From an uncultured Clostridia bacterium (lineage in GTDB: Bacteria > Bacillota > Clostridia > Oscillospirales > Acutalibacteraceae): DNA of 64,000 nt. The notes under the pieces were generated by a model that did no database searches, was not told the DNA's origin, and worked only from the letters and a program-made list of their open reading frames with translations. Both the position numbers and the translations under genes were made by a program. The stretch lies in NCBI GenBank assembly GCA_946500295.1, contig CAMMVF010000002.1, positions 83,053-147,052 of the forward strand, read 5' to 3'. Positions 1 through 7,887 of the stretch are shown piece after piece; within the stretch, counting starts at the first letter, position 1; every line of letters starts with the position of its first letter.

Positions 1-1142
1 AACGTGTCCTCCTGCGCTGTCAGCTCTACATAGCCAAACCGACACAGCCGCTCACCCAGACCGGATGTGCCGGGCAAGATTCCAGCCATGGGATACACCG
101 TACCGTCCTTGTCGTAAATCGCCTGTTGTAAATACAAAAAGCCGCCGCATTCTGCGAAAATTGGAAGCTTCATTATTGATGCCTTCCTCAGGCTTTCAAG
201 AAATGAGCTATTCCCACTGAGTTTTTTAAGATACAGCTCAGGATAGCCGCCGCCCAGATAGAGCCCGTCCAAGTCGTTGGGAAGCTCTTTGTCCTCAAGC
301 GGTGAAAACGGTACTATCTCCGCCCCGCAATATTTCAGCATATCCAGGTTTTCCGCATAATAAAAACAAAACGCTTTATCCTGAGCCACACCCAAGCGGA
401 ATTTTTTTTCACCAGACTGCGGCGGTTGAGTATAGTACAGCGGGGATGTTTGAGACGCAAGCTTCAAAATCCCCTCTAAATCCAGAGTTTGTTCTGCTGT
501 TTCACAAAGAAGTTTTATTTTTTCATCGAGCTTTTCGACCTCTCCCGCCGTCATCAGCCCCAAATGGCGGCTTTCCAAATGCACCTGCGGCAAATCAGGC
601 AGATATCCATATACGGGAACGCCGGTTTCACGCTCGATAATTTCACGATAATAGGAATACATCCCGCTTTTAATTTGGTTAAGCAAAATCCCACGAATCT
701 GATTGGGAGTTCTAAAGCTCAGGTAGCCCTTGCAAAGCGCCGCCACAGAGCACCCCATCCCCTGTGGGGATACCAAAAGCAAAACAGGGGTTTGCAAGCT
801 CTGCGATACCGTATATGCGCTGGCTTCACTGGTTTGCCCTATTCCATCGTAAAAACCCATAGCGCCCTCTATCAACGCCAGATCCGCATCCGCCGCCGTA
901 CTTGCGACAATCTGCTGCATCTGAGAGGAGGGGGAAAAATACGGATCGGTATGATATGTACTGCGCCGAGTGATATGACAGTGGAACATGGGATCAATAT
1001 AATCCGGTCCGCTTTTATAGCTTTGCACTTTAAGCCCCCGCTGTTTAAAAGCAGCGAGCAGAGCCGCCGTCATGGTTGTTTTTCCACAGTTACTGCTGAC
1101 AGCGCTTAGCATAACCCTCGGCGTTTTACAACAAAGTTTCAT
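1..1142 (-). CDS. cbiA: Cobyrinate a,c-diamide synthase, 3'-truncated by window edge
   Basis: Catalyses the ATP- and glutamine-dependent amidation of cobyrinic acid side chains a and c in cobalamin (B12) synthesis, in the cytoplasm. Not in the ORF track because the stop codon lies outside the window; I read about 380 codons without a break. The N-terminus has the dethiobiotin-synthetase-like P-loop (SAVSSNCGKTTMTAALLAA), followed by YKSGPDYIDPMFH and LIEGAMGFYDG. The class I glutamine amidotransferase domain begins around residue 300 (GLYLGGGYPELYL) with the nucleophile cysteine in FAECGGFLYL. Only the last part of the amidotransferase domain, with its catalytic His, is missing. The start ATG follows GGGGTG. 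A cobalamin riboswitch and intrinsic terminator precede it, so it is probably repressed by B12 and may head a cob operon continuing leftwards. Confidence 0.95.
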   Translation of the reverse strand, partial: MKLCCKTPRVMLSAVSSNCGKTTMTAALLAAFKQRGLKVQSYKSGPDYIDPMFHCHITRRSTYHTDPYFSPSSQMQQIVASTAADADLALIEGAMGFYDGIGQTSEASAYTVSQSLQTPVLLLVSPQGMGCSVAALCKGYLSFRTPNQIRGILLNQIKSGMYSYYREIIERETGVPVYGYLPDLPQVHLESRHLGLMTAGEVEKLDEKIKLLCETAEQTLDLEGILKLASQTSPLYYTQPPQSGEKKFRLGVAQDKAFCFYYAENLDMLKYCGAEIVPFSPLEDKELPNDLDGLYLGGGYPELYLKKLSGNSSFLESLRKASIMKLPIFAECGGFLYLQQAIYDKDGTVYPMAGILPGTSGLGERLCRFGYVELTAQEDT

Positions 1143-1189
1143 AATGCACCCCAAAAAAACAGTACCCGAATTGTAGAATTTATAGTATG

Positions 1190-1220
1190 AAAAAAATCGC
1201 TTTCTTTACAAAAGCGATTT
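1190..1220 (-). terminator. Intrinsic terminator in the cbiA leader (riboswitch expression platform)
   Basis: On the minus strand the sequence AAATCGCTTT, a seven-base loop and AAAGCGATTT is followed directly by a T run, about 50 bases before the cbiA start. Its position between the cobalamin aptamer and the gene makes it the likely off-state hairpin. Confidence 0.8.
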
Positions 1221-1224
1221 CAAA

Positions 1225-1485
1225 CACATACCAATAGGCGGACTTTGCTTTCTAAAACAAAATCCATACGTCTGCCCATCGCTCGTAAGCAGACGAAACC
1301 TTACGCAAACGCCTGCAAAAGCTTCCGCAGACGAGCGTACTTATTTCGTAATCCGACTTCACAGCTTCTTTCAAAATGAAATAGCTGCATCACGGTAGCG
1401 TGACTGTACGGGATTTGCACCCGTTTCCCTTAATTTTCAAAAACTGCACCAATACAGGTGCATATACTTTTCTTTACAGCAGCAA
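1225..1485 (-). ncRNA. Cobalamin (adenosylcobalamin-type) riboswitch
   Basis: Read on the minus strand, the leader contains the B12-box core: AAGGGAA, then CGGGTGCAAATCCCGTACAG, then CACGCTACCGTGAT, then GAAGTCGGATTAC. These match the order and spacing of the conserved cobalamin aptamer core. A stem, GCACCTGTATTGGTGC, precedes the core. Downstream, long complementary stretches (CGCTCGT / ACGAGCG) could form alternative structures before the terminator at 1190-1220. Position upstream of cbiA supports transcriptional attenuation by B12. The exact aptamer limits are approximate. Confidence 0.9.
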
Positions 1486-1508
1486 TATAACCAGGTTGCC
1501 GATTTGAA
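1481..1508 (-). repeat. Fragment of dispersed repeat family 1 inside the riboswitch leader
   Basis: The plus strand reads AATATAACCAGGTTGCCGAT, nearly identical to the conserved end of repeat family 1 (TATAACCAAGTCGCCGAT) seen intact at about 1669. It lies between the promoter and the B12 aptamer. Confidence 0.6.
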
Positions 1509-1532
1509 TAAAGACTACTGTTGTTATTGTTT

Positions 1533-1561
1533 ATTATAGCATCTCCTACCATTGCGAACAA
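1533..1561 (-). promoter_or_regulatory. Sigma-A promoter for the riboswitch-cbiA transcript
   Basis: Minus strand TTGTTC, 17-base spacer, TATAAT. It lies just upstream of the riboswitch, giving a leader of roughly 380 bases before cbiA. Confidence 0.75.
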
Positions 1562-1659
1562 GAGACAATTCCAAAACAAATAATCAGACAAATTTTGCGA
1601 ATCAGACAAATTTACCGAAACACCACAGCGGTTAATTGTCTATGTTACCCCCAATAATC

Positions 1660-1735
1660 AAACAGGGCAACAATATAACCAAGTCGCCGATGTCCCCCGC
1701 CTTTGTAGGCGTAATCAAACGAGCTTGTCACGCAG
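1660..1735 (-). repeat. Dispersed repeat family 1, head-plus-tail copy (E)
   Basis: Read on the minus strand, this contains the head module (GCGTGACAAGCTCGTTTGAT) joined directly to the tail module (AGGCGGGGGACATCGGCGAC, then TTGGTTATA). The middle module of the full-length copy at 12119 is absent. It fills much of the gap between the cbiA promoter and kdpE. Confidence 0.75.
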
Positions 1736-1836
1736 GCGAAGATTTAAAAGTAAGTATGGCTTCTTCATACGGGTTTGGATTAAACTCGCCTATTTTTCGT
1801 TGCTAAAGCTTTTTCCCTGTAGAATCGGGTTAAGAT

Positions 1837-1862
1837 TTGACTACAAATGTAATGCTATCTAC
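1837..1862 (+). promoter_or_regulatory. Orphan promoter/operator resembling a BlaI/MecI-type site
   Basis: TTGACT followed by ACAAATGTAATG resembles promoters overlapped by the TACA-N-TGTA dyad recognised by BlaI/MecI-family repressors. No plus-strand gene follows it; it points into the 3' end of kdpE. The rest of 1740-1912 shows no gene and no clear terminator. The assignment is inference from motif resemblance only. Confidence 0.3.
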
Positions 1863-1912
1863 TAAGACGAAATCCGGTTGAAGAAGCATGTGCAAATAAG
1901 CAAATACAATAG

Positions 1913-2614
1913 TTACTCAACCTTCATCATTCGGTATCCGACGCCTATATGAGTTTGGATATACTGCGGAGAATCGGGCTCGGACTCAATTTTCTTTCTC
2001 AATGTTGCCATAAACACTCGCAGTGAAGCCACATAATTTTCCCAGCTGCTGCCCCATATCTTTTGCGTTATATAGGTATGAGTCAGCACCTTTCCCACAT
2101 TCTTCGCCATAAGGCAAAGCAGCTTATATTCAATCGGCGTTAGATGAAGCTCGTTTTCTCCGAGATAGGCGCAGCCTGCGGCAAAATCAAGCCTGAGCCT
2201 GCCGTTGGTGAATACAGAGTCATTTGCTGCTAAGCCTGCTTGCATAACACCAAGGCGGCGCTGAGTCACACGAAGCCTTGCAAGCAGTTCTTCTACTGAG
2301 AAGGGCTTGGTTAAATAATCATCCGCACCGGAGTCAAGCGCCTCAATTTTATCGTTATCCTCGCTTCTTGCGCTGATGACGATAATCGGCATATTCGACC
2401 AGGTGCGGATACGCTTGATAGCCTCCACACCATCAATATCCGGCAGACCTAAATCAAGCAGTACTATATCAGGGTTATGAGAGGAAGCCTCCATAATGGC
2501 GCTTTCTCCTGTGGAAGCAGTTATATATTTGTAATCGTGTGCTTTCAAAGTAGTGGTAATAAGATTACGAATGGGAGCGTCATCTTCCACAACAAGAATA
2601 AGAACTTTATTCAT
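1913..2614 (-). CDS. kdpE: KdpE-type response regulator (OmpR family)
   Basis: DNA-binding partner of the KdpD kinase, expected to activate potassium-uptake genes when phosphorylated. The 233-residue length is normal for the family. The receiver domain (about 1-120) has the acidic pair VVEDDAP, the phosphorylated aspartate in VLLDLGLPDIDG and the lysine in YLTKPFS. A C-terminal winged-helix domain follows (YKLLCLMAKNVGKVLTH ... GVGYRM). It overlaps the end of kdpD by a few bases and is the last gene of the ktrB-ktrA-X-kdpD-kdpE unit. The ATG follows GAGGTG. No kdpFABC genes are visible in the window, so the adjacent Ktr system is the most likely target. Confidence 0.93.
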   Translation of the reverse strand: MNKVLILVVEDDAPIRNLITTTLKAHDYKYITASTGESAIMEASSHNPDIVLLDLGLPDIDGVEAIKRIRTWSNMPIIVISARSEDNDKIEALDSGADDYLTKPFSVEELLARLRVTQRRLGVMQAGLAANDSVFTNGRLRLDFAAGCAYLGENELHLTPIEYKLLCLMAKNVGKVLTHTYITQKIWGSSWENYVASLRVFMATLRKKIESEPDSPQYIQTHIGVGYRMMKVE

Positions 2615-4598
2615 TGATGTTCACCTCGCCTGATGGTAAAGTAAAAGCAAAAACAGCACCGTGAGGTGTGTTATCAGTCAGTGTAATTTCACCGCCGTGA
2701 GCATTTATAATTGATTTGCACAGCGACAATCCCAGCCCGAGACTGCGGCGACTGTCGGCAATTTTGTTTTCCCCGGTAAAAAACATTTCAAACACATGGG
2801 GTTTTATGTGGTCGGGGATGCCTGCGCCGTTATCGGCAATACTAACCAAGACGTTATCATCTTTTTTCTCTGCTGTTATTCTGATTTCCGAGCCGGGAGG
2901 AGTATATTTTATAGCATTATCCACTATGTTAATAACAACCTGAATAATCAGTTTTGCATCCATACGGGCAAGCAAAAGCTCGTCCTTGTACTCAACAGAT
3001 ATTACATGTTCACTACTCTTGCGGTTGATATGTCGCATGGCTTCCTCGATAACCTCATCCATAAGCTGAACAGACATATTAAAGTTCATTCTGCCTTCTT
3101 CAATACGAGTAACTGACAGCAGATTTTCCACAAGACTGATAAGCCACTGCGAATCATCGAAAATATCGGTAAACACCTGCATCCGTGTTTCATCATCCAG
3201 CTTATCATAGTTTGAAATAAGATTGCTCGCATTCCCGGAAATAGAGGTCAGCGGTGTACGCAAATCGTGTGAGATAGCACGGAGCAGATTTGCGCGAAGC
3301 TGTTCGTTCTTAGCAAGGACTGCGGCAAGCTCCTTTTCCTTTGCGTTGCGAATGTTTTCTATCGCCAACGCACATTCCCCAAGGATAGACAGCAACACGC
3401 TGTTTTCAAATGAATCAAGCGGTTTGCCGTTAATATGTATGCCCACAACACCGTAAACCTTGTTGTTCAAGCGTATAGCAAGGTACAGAAATTTTGCTTT
3501 ATTCAAAATGTCTGTAGTAGCGCCTGCTCGCTTTTTATTTTTCAGCACCCATTCGGCGGCAGTTTTCTCTTTTACCGAGGAAAAAATATCATTTTCCGCC
3601 TCAGGCGTTACAGTAAATATATAGCCCTTGGAGAGCTTTCCGTTCACCTCAGGGTATGCGATAATATCACGATCAAGCAGCTTCATAAGCTGACTTGCCG
3701 TGATATTGATAATGTCATTATCATCCTGCGCCTTTTGGAGCAGTTGGTTTGTATCAAACAGCACCTTAGTACGGAAAGCAGCCTGAGCCGACAGCTTTGC
3801 ATGGTCCTTAAGCTTTGAGGCAAGCGTGCCGGTTATAATTGACGCTGCAAACATTATGACAAAGGTCACTGGATAGCCGGAATCATAAGCGTGAAAGGTA
3901 AGCCTCGGCTCTGTAAGGAAAAAGTTAAACAGTGAAACGCTTAAAAAAGAGCTTATAAAGCTGCAGGCATATCCCCTTGTGAAAAGCGAAGTCAGTAAAA
4001 CTCCGAGGATATATACAGTAATAATATTTGACTCAGTAAAGCCAAGCTCCAAAAACACGGTTCCGATTATCGTTACAACCGTAAGAATGGCGATTGTTAT
4101 CAGCAAATCCTTAGGATACGGTATGAAGTGCTTTCCGAAAAAATTTTTCTTTGCTTTGTATTTAATATCCGCCGTAGAATCGGGAATGATGTGGATATCC
4201 AAATTAGGAACCATCTCCGAGAGCTTTTCGGTAAGCGGCGGCTTGCTCCAAAAGTGGCGGCGCTTTATGTTATTTCTGCCGATTACAATTTTAGTTACAC
4301 CCGAAATCCGGGCAAACTCCGCAATCTGATAAGAAACATCCTCTCCGTACACTGTGACAATGTCTGCTCCCAGCTGCTGTGCAAGTAGGATATGATTTTG
4401 GAGTCGACTTTTATCGTTATAGCTCATTTTATCCGAGTCGGAAGTTTGCACATACAGCGCCGTAAAGCTGCCGCCGAAGGCCGCCGCCATCTTCGCAGCG
4501 GTACGCACGATTTTAGCATTGGAGGGCGAAGGCGAAAGACATACAAGGGTGTGTTCGCAACCTTCCTCACAGAATTGTTGCTCCTTATCTATCTTCAT
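2607..4598 (-). CDS. kdpD: KdpD-like sensor histidine kinase lacking the N-terminal KdpD domain
   Basis: Membrane sensor kinase for KdpE. In order: a universal-stress-protein (UspA) domain (about 15-135), four membrane helices of the DUF4118 type (about 165-265), a GAF-like linker (about 290-420), HisKA with phosphoacceptor AISHDLRTPL, and the ATPase domain (NIVDNAIKYT, IADNGAGIP, GLGLSLCKSI). Classical KdpD is near 890 residues and begins with a roughly 210-residue Walker-motif domain; this protein is 663 residues and starts at UspA, so that domain is absent rather than mutated. I use the second start codon (ATG after AAGGCGGTG). It follows ktrA and a small membrane protein on the same strand and overlaps kdpE. 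Confidence 0.9.
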   Translation of the reverse strand: MKIDKEQQFCEEGCEHTLVCLSPSPSNAKIVRTAAKMAAAFGGSFTALYVQTSDSDKMSYNDKSRLQNHILLAQQLGADIVTVYGEDVSYQIAEFARISGVTKIVIGRNNIKRRHFWSKPPLTEKLSEMVPNLDIHIIPDSTADIKYKAKKNFFGKHFIPYPKDLLITIAILTVVTIIGTVFLELGFTESNIITVYILGVLLTSLFTRGYACSFISSFLSVSLFNFFLTEPRLTFHAYDSGYPVTFVIMFAASIITGTLASKLKDHAKLSAQAAFRTKVLFDTNQLLQKAQDDNDIINITASQLMKLLDRDIIAYPEVNGKLSKGYIFTVTPEAENDIFSSVKEKTAAEWVLKNKKRAGATTDILNKAKFLYLAIRLNNKVYGVVGIHINGKPLDSFENSVLLSILGECALAIENIRNAKEKELAAVLAKNEQLRANLLRAISHDLRTPLTSISGNASNLISNYDKLDDETRMQVFTDIFDDSQWLISLVENLLSVTRIEEGRMNFNMSVQLMDEVIEEAMRHINRKSSEHVISVEYKDELLLARMDAKLIIQVVINIVDNAIKYTPPGSEIRITAEKKDDNVLVSIADNGAGIPDHIKPHVFEMFFTGENKIADSRRSLGLGLSLCKSIINAHGGEITLTDNTPHGAVFAFTLPSGEVNINE

Positions 4599-4649
4599 CA
4601 CCGCCTTTTTATTTTAGTAATTTATTATACAATAGATCCATGAAAAAAT

Positions 4650-4940
4650 CTACTGCTTTAAAGCGGTCTGATGCTCAATATTTTTTGACAATTCCAAGTC
4701 AGCACTGTCGTAAAGCATAATCCTAGCTCTCTCATGCTTGGAGCGATAACGCAAAACCTCCTCAACAACCTCTTCATCGGACAGCTCTTCCGTGAGCATA
4801 ACACAGGAGGGCTCTCGTTTTTCGCTCTCTTTCTGGATAGACTTGCGATTTTCTTCAAGAAATTTATCAAGCTTTTTCATTAAAAAGAATCCGCAAACAA
4901 ATACGCCTAAAATTACAATTATTAGTATAGCCTCTTTCAT
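4650..4940 (-). CDS. Small single-pass membrane protein within the potassium operon
   Basis: Unrecognised 96-residue protein. It has one hydrophobic N-terminal segment (about residues 4-20, IVILGVFVCGFF) followed by a highly charged cytoplasmic-type tail rich in Glu, Lys and Arg, including ELSDEEVVEEVLRY. It has a good ribosome site (GGTGGTGAG) and sits between ktrA (37 bases upstream) and kdpD (51 bases downstream) on the same strand, so it is very likely co-transcribed. Position suggests an accessory factor of the Ktr transporter or of KdpD sensing; this is inference. The overlapping 70-residue track ORF is an out-of-frame shadow. Confidence 0.75.
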   Translation of the reverse strand: MKEAILIIVILGVFVCGFFLMKKLDKFLEENRKSIQKESEKREPSCVMLTEELSDEEVVEEVLRYRSKHERARIMLYDSADLELSKNIEHQTALKQ

Positions 4941-4977
4941 TTATGCTCACCACCTGAAACGTTCTTGTATGCGGCGG

Positions 4978-5625
4978 TTATATGTGGAAGCACTTTTGAA
5001 CTGCCTTGTATTCGCCCAGCACAAGCATAGTCTTATCCTCTGTCAAAACGGTATCGGGAGTTACCGAGACATCCATCTTTCCGTTTTGCTTTACCGCCAT
5101 AATGTTGATATTATATTTTTTTCTGATATCAATCTGCCCTACGCTCATACCTATCCAGGACTTGGGTACGGACACCTCAAAGATAGCGTGAGTTTGGTCA
5201 AGCTCAATATAATCAAGAATATGGTCGGCGCTGTAACGTATTGCAGCCCATTTTGCTACCTGCTTCTCGGGATACACCACCTCATCTGCGCCATTGCGAA
5301 GCAAAAACTTCGCCTGACCGTCACGTTCGGCGCGAGAAACTACAAATTTTGCTCCGAGCTCCTTTAAAAGGCAGGTAGTTTCAAGCGAGCTTTGAAAATC
5401 ATCGCCTATTGCCACGATACAAACATCGTAATTATTTATACCCAGGGAGCTTAAAAACTCCTCGTTGCTACTGTCTCCGATCTGGGCGTTGGTGACAAAG
5501 GGCAGAATATCATTTACCCTTTCCTCGTTATGGTCAACAGCCATCACCTGATGGCCAAGCTGGTTAAGCTGCATAGCGATATGCTTGCCAAATCTTCCCA
5601 GTCCTATCAGTAAAATAGATTTCAT
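4978..5625 (-). CDS. ktrA: Potassium uptake regulatory subunit KtrA (RCK domain)
   Basis: Cytoplasmic gating ring subunit that binds nucleotides and controls the KtrB pore. The 215-residue size matches KtrA (one RCK unit), not the roughly 450-residue double TrkA. The Rossmann domain starts with ILLIGLGRFGKHIA and an acidic residue at the second strand (VMAVDHNEERVN); further family features are IGDSSNEE and VSRAERDGQAKFL. A TrkA_C domain follows from about residue 135. The ATG follows GAGGAG. It lies 46 bases after ktrB in the same operon. Confidence 0.92.
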   Translation of the reverse strand: MKSILLIGLGRFGKHIAMQLNQLGHQVMAVDHNEERVNDILPFVTNAQIGDSSNEEFLSSLGINNYDVCIVAIGDDFQSSLETTCLLKELGAKFVVSRAERDGQAKFLLRNGADEVVYPEKQVAKWAAIRYSADHILDYIELDQTHAIFEVSVPKSWIGMSVGQIDIRKKYNINIMAVKQNGKMDVSVTPDTVLTEDKTMLVLGEYKAVQKCFHI

Positions 5626-5671
5626 AAGTCTGTTCTCCTCTTATAATATTTTTTAGATACATAGGTGTACT

Positions 5672-7009
5672 TTAACCTACTGTTATTCTTTCCTGCGGCA
5701 GCTTTGAAAGGTTTTTATTCATTCCGGACAGCGCTGCATAGATAAGCGTTAAACCACCTACCCTGCCAAGGAACATAAGGGCTATCAGTATGCCCTGAGA
5801 TAGTACGCCAAGCTCCGGTGTGATTCCGAGCGTAAGACCGACAGTACCCACAGCAGAGGCAGTTTCATACAGGCAGTCGCCAAGCGGCAAGCCCTCCGCT
5901 ATACTGATAACCACAGCGCCGCCAAAGAACAAGGCGACATACATCATTAGGATGGTAGCTGCGTTTTTGACAACGCCGGTTTCGATTCTTCTGCCAAAAA
6001 ACTGAGCGTCGTCCCTTCGGCGGAATGTGGCGAATGCATTTGCAATCAGCACCGCAAGGGTCGTGGTTTTCATACCGCCTGCAGTGGAGCCGGGAGAGCC
6101 GCCAATAAGCATTAATACAATCATAATCGCCTGACTCGCTCCGGTCATCGCCGCAAGATTTACTGTATTAAAACCCGCAGTCCTCGGTGTGACAGATTGG
6201 AATAACGAACTAAGTATTCTTTCTCCAATGGGTAGGTTGGCAAAATCGCAGAAGAAAAAGAACAGCGCCGGAATGACGATAAGCAGCGCAGTTGTAACGA
6301 TAATCACCTTGCTCTGCATACGATAACGCCTGATATGGTGTCTGTTGGTGCAGATATCCTCCCAGGTGAGAAAGCCTATACCGCCCACTATGATTAAAAG
6401 CATTATTGTAATATTGATGACCGGATTGCCAACATAGGCTGTCAAAGACGGGTAGAGCGACTCGGCGCTGCCGAGGATATCAAAGCCCGCGTTGCAAAAG
6501 GCCGAAATGGAGTGAAATACCGCCATCCATATCCCGTTTATACCAAAATCCTTACAAAACACCGGCATCATAACAAGGGCTCCTATCAGCTCGATAAGGA
6601 AGGTCGCCTTAATGATAAAGCCGGTCAATCTAACTATGCCGCCCACCTTAGGCGCAGAGATTGCCTCCTGCATTGTGCTGCGCTGCATTAATGATATTTT
6701 CCTGCCGGACAGCAATGCGAAGGACGCCGCCACCGTTACGACCCCCAGACCGCCGATCTGAATAAGTGTAATAATAACAGCCTGACCAAACACAGACCAG
6801 TATGTACCTGTGTCCTGTACAATCAGCCCGGTAACACACACAGCAGAGGTAGAGGTAAATAGGGCTTCATTAAAGGGTGTTACCACTCCGCTTTTAGAGG
6901 ACACGGGCAGCATTAAAAGCAATGCGCCAAAGAGTATTACCCCCGCAAAGCCCAAAATAATTATCTGAAATGAGCTAATTCGCCTTATTTTATGTGTTGA
7001 TTCTGTCAT
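5672..7009 (-). CDS. ktrB: Potassium-transporting pore subunit KtrB (TrkH family)
   Basis: Membrane pore of the Ktr potassium uptake system. The roughly 445-residue protein contains repeated M1-P-M2 units with selectivity-filter-like segments (TSTSAVCVTGL, SAFCNAGFDI, SVTPRTAGFNTV, ETASAVGTVGLTLG). The track ORF begins ten codons earlier, but the internal ATG is preceded by AAAGGAG at good spacing, so I start at MTESTHK. It is the first gene of the five-gene potassium operon; a direct-repeat motif resembling OmpR-family sites lies upstream. Confidence 0.92.
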   Translation of the reverse strand: MTESTHKIRRISSFQIIILGFAGVILFGALLLMLPVSSKSGVVTPFNEALFTSTSAVCVTGLIVQDTGTYWSVFGQAVIITLIQIGGLGVVTVAASFALLSGRKISLMQRSTMQEAISAPKVGGIVRLTGFIIKATFLIELIGALVMMPVFCKDFGINGIWMAVFHSISAFCNAGFDILGSAESLYPSLTAYVGNPVINITIMLLIIVGGIGFLTWEDICTNRHHIRRYRMQSKVIIVTTALLIVIPALFFFFCDFANLPIGERILSSLFQSVTPRTAGFNTVNLAAMTGASQAIMIVLMLIGGSPGSTAGGMKTTTLAVLIANAFATFRRRDDAQFFGRRIETGVVKNAATILMMYVALFFGGAVVISIAEGLPLGDCLYETASAVGTVGLTLGITPELGVLSQGILIALMFLGRVGGLTLIYAALSGMNKNLSKLPQERITVG

Positions 7010-7069
7010 AACGCTTCTCCTTTGCGCTCTCGTTTGCATTATTTATTTTATTACATTCAGTTTTAAGAC

Positions 7070-7108
7070 GGTATAATGGTATTGCCGCTCGTATTAAGAT
7101 TGTGTAAA
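7070..7108 (-). promoter_or_regulatory. Candidate KdpE/OmpR-type direct repeat and promoter of the ktr-kdp operon
   Basis: Minus strand TTTACACAATCTTAATAC gives two similar half-sites 11 bases apart, the spacing typical of OmpR-family regulators. A weak -10-like TATACC lies downstream. Suggests autoregulation by KdpE, but rests on motif shape only. Confidence 0.4.
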
Positions 7109-7143
7109 GATTCGCTATTTGCAAAGCGGTATGAGTTCCAAAC

Positions 7144-7181
7144 AAAAATCACCGCAGAGGCTTTTATCCGCCCTCTGCGGT
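7144..7181 (-). terminator. Terminator of the V-ATPase operon
   Basis: Ten-base perfect stem (ACCGCAGAGG / CCTCTGCGGT) with an 11-base loop, followed on the minus strand by GATTTTTGTT. It lies about 55 bases after the subunit D stop codon and separates the ATPase operon from ktrB. Confidence 0.85.
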
Positions 7182-7236
7182 AATTTTACATTATTCTATA
7201 TAATTGTGTATAGGCAATAGATTTCAGCATCGGCTG

Positions 7237-7860
7237 TTAAGCCCCCTTGTTTGACTTTTGCTTCTTAATTACCTTGAGTCGGGAGAACTCCTCCCTCTCC
7301 TTCTCCTCCAAGGCGTCTGTAATATACTTAACAGCAGCTGTGAAGCGGGGAATCATAATGTTCTTGAGCGCATTGGCTCTCTTCTGAGTTTTCTTAATTG
7401 AGTCCGCCAGACGATATACGCTGTTTTCAACCTCTGCCAGCTCAGTGGTCAAAACCTTTACCTCGTTGAATTTGATATAAGCATCGTCCAGGGGTGAATT
7501 TGTACGGAAAAGACCATAGTGCAGCTCAGGAGTCATGTCGCCCTGCATCGAAACTATAGGTATCTCAACGCCCATGACGCTCCTGTACGAAAGCTTCAGC
7601 CTGCGCTCGATTGGTATAGTCTGCGATATCTCATCGCAAAATCCTGAGAGTATATTTGCCCTTTGCAGTGCAAAATATGCCGCGCTGTAGGCGTTGTCAA
7701 TTTTTCCCTGAATCTCGTTAGCTCTATCAATCAGGGTCATCATCTCTCTGATTAGAATATTGCGTTTCTTGTCGAGCAGCTCATAGCCCATCTTTGCAAG
7801 CGCAAGGGTCTTTTTTGTGCTCATTAAATTTCCTTTTGTCGCTGTTATCTGCGAAGCCAC
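7237..7860 (-). CDS. ntpD: V-type ATPase subunit D (central stalk)
   Basis: Rotor stalk protein connecting the A3B3 head to the membrane ring. About 207 residues, long helical, with the family N-terminal pattern (TKGNLMSTKKTLALAKMGYELLDKKRNILIREMM) and a helical C-terminus (TQKRANALKNIMIPR). The track start is an earlier GTG that overlaps the Shine-Dalgarno sequence AAGGTGG; the in-frame GTG (Val-Ala-Ser) at proper spacing is more likely. Last gene of the operon, 27 bases after subunit B. Confidence 0.95.
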   Translation of the reverse strand: MASQITATKGNLMSTKKTLALAKMGYELLDKKRNILIREMMTLIDRANEIQGKIDNAYSAAYFALQRANILSGFCDEISQTIPIERRLKLSYRSVMGVEIPIVSMQGDMTPELHYGLFRTNSPLDDAYIKFNEVKVLTTELAEVENSVYRLADSIKKTQKRANALKNIMIPRFTAAVKYITDALEEKEREEFSRLKVIKKQKSNKGA

Positions 7861-7887
7861 AATATTCACCACCTTATAAAATCATAA

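Noticed and set aside
489-1109. 206-residue plus-strand ORF at the left end
   Set aside because: It is antisense to cbiA, whose minus-strand frame translates into a clear cobyrinate diamide synthase over the same bases.
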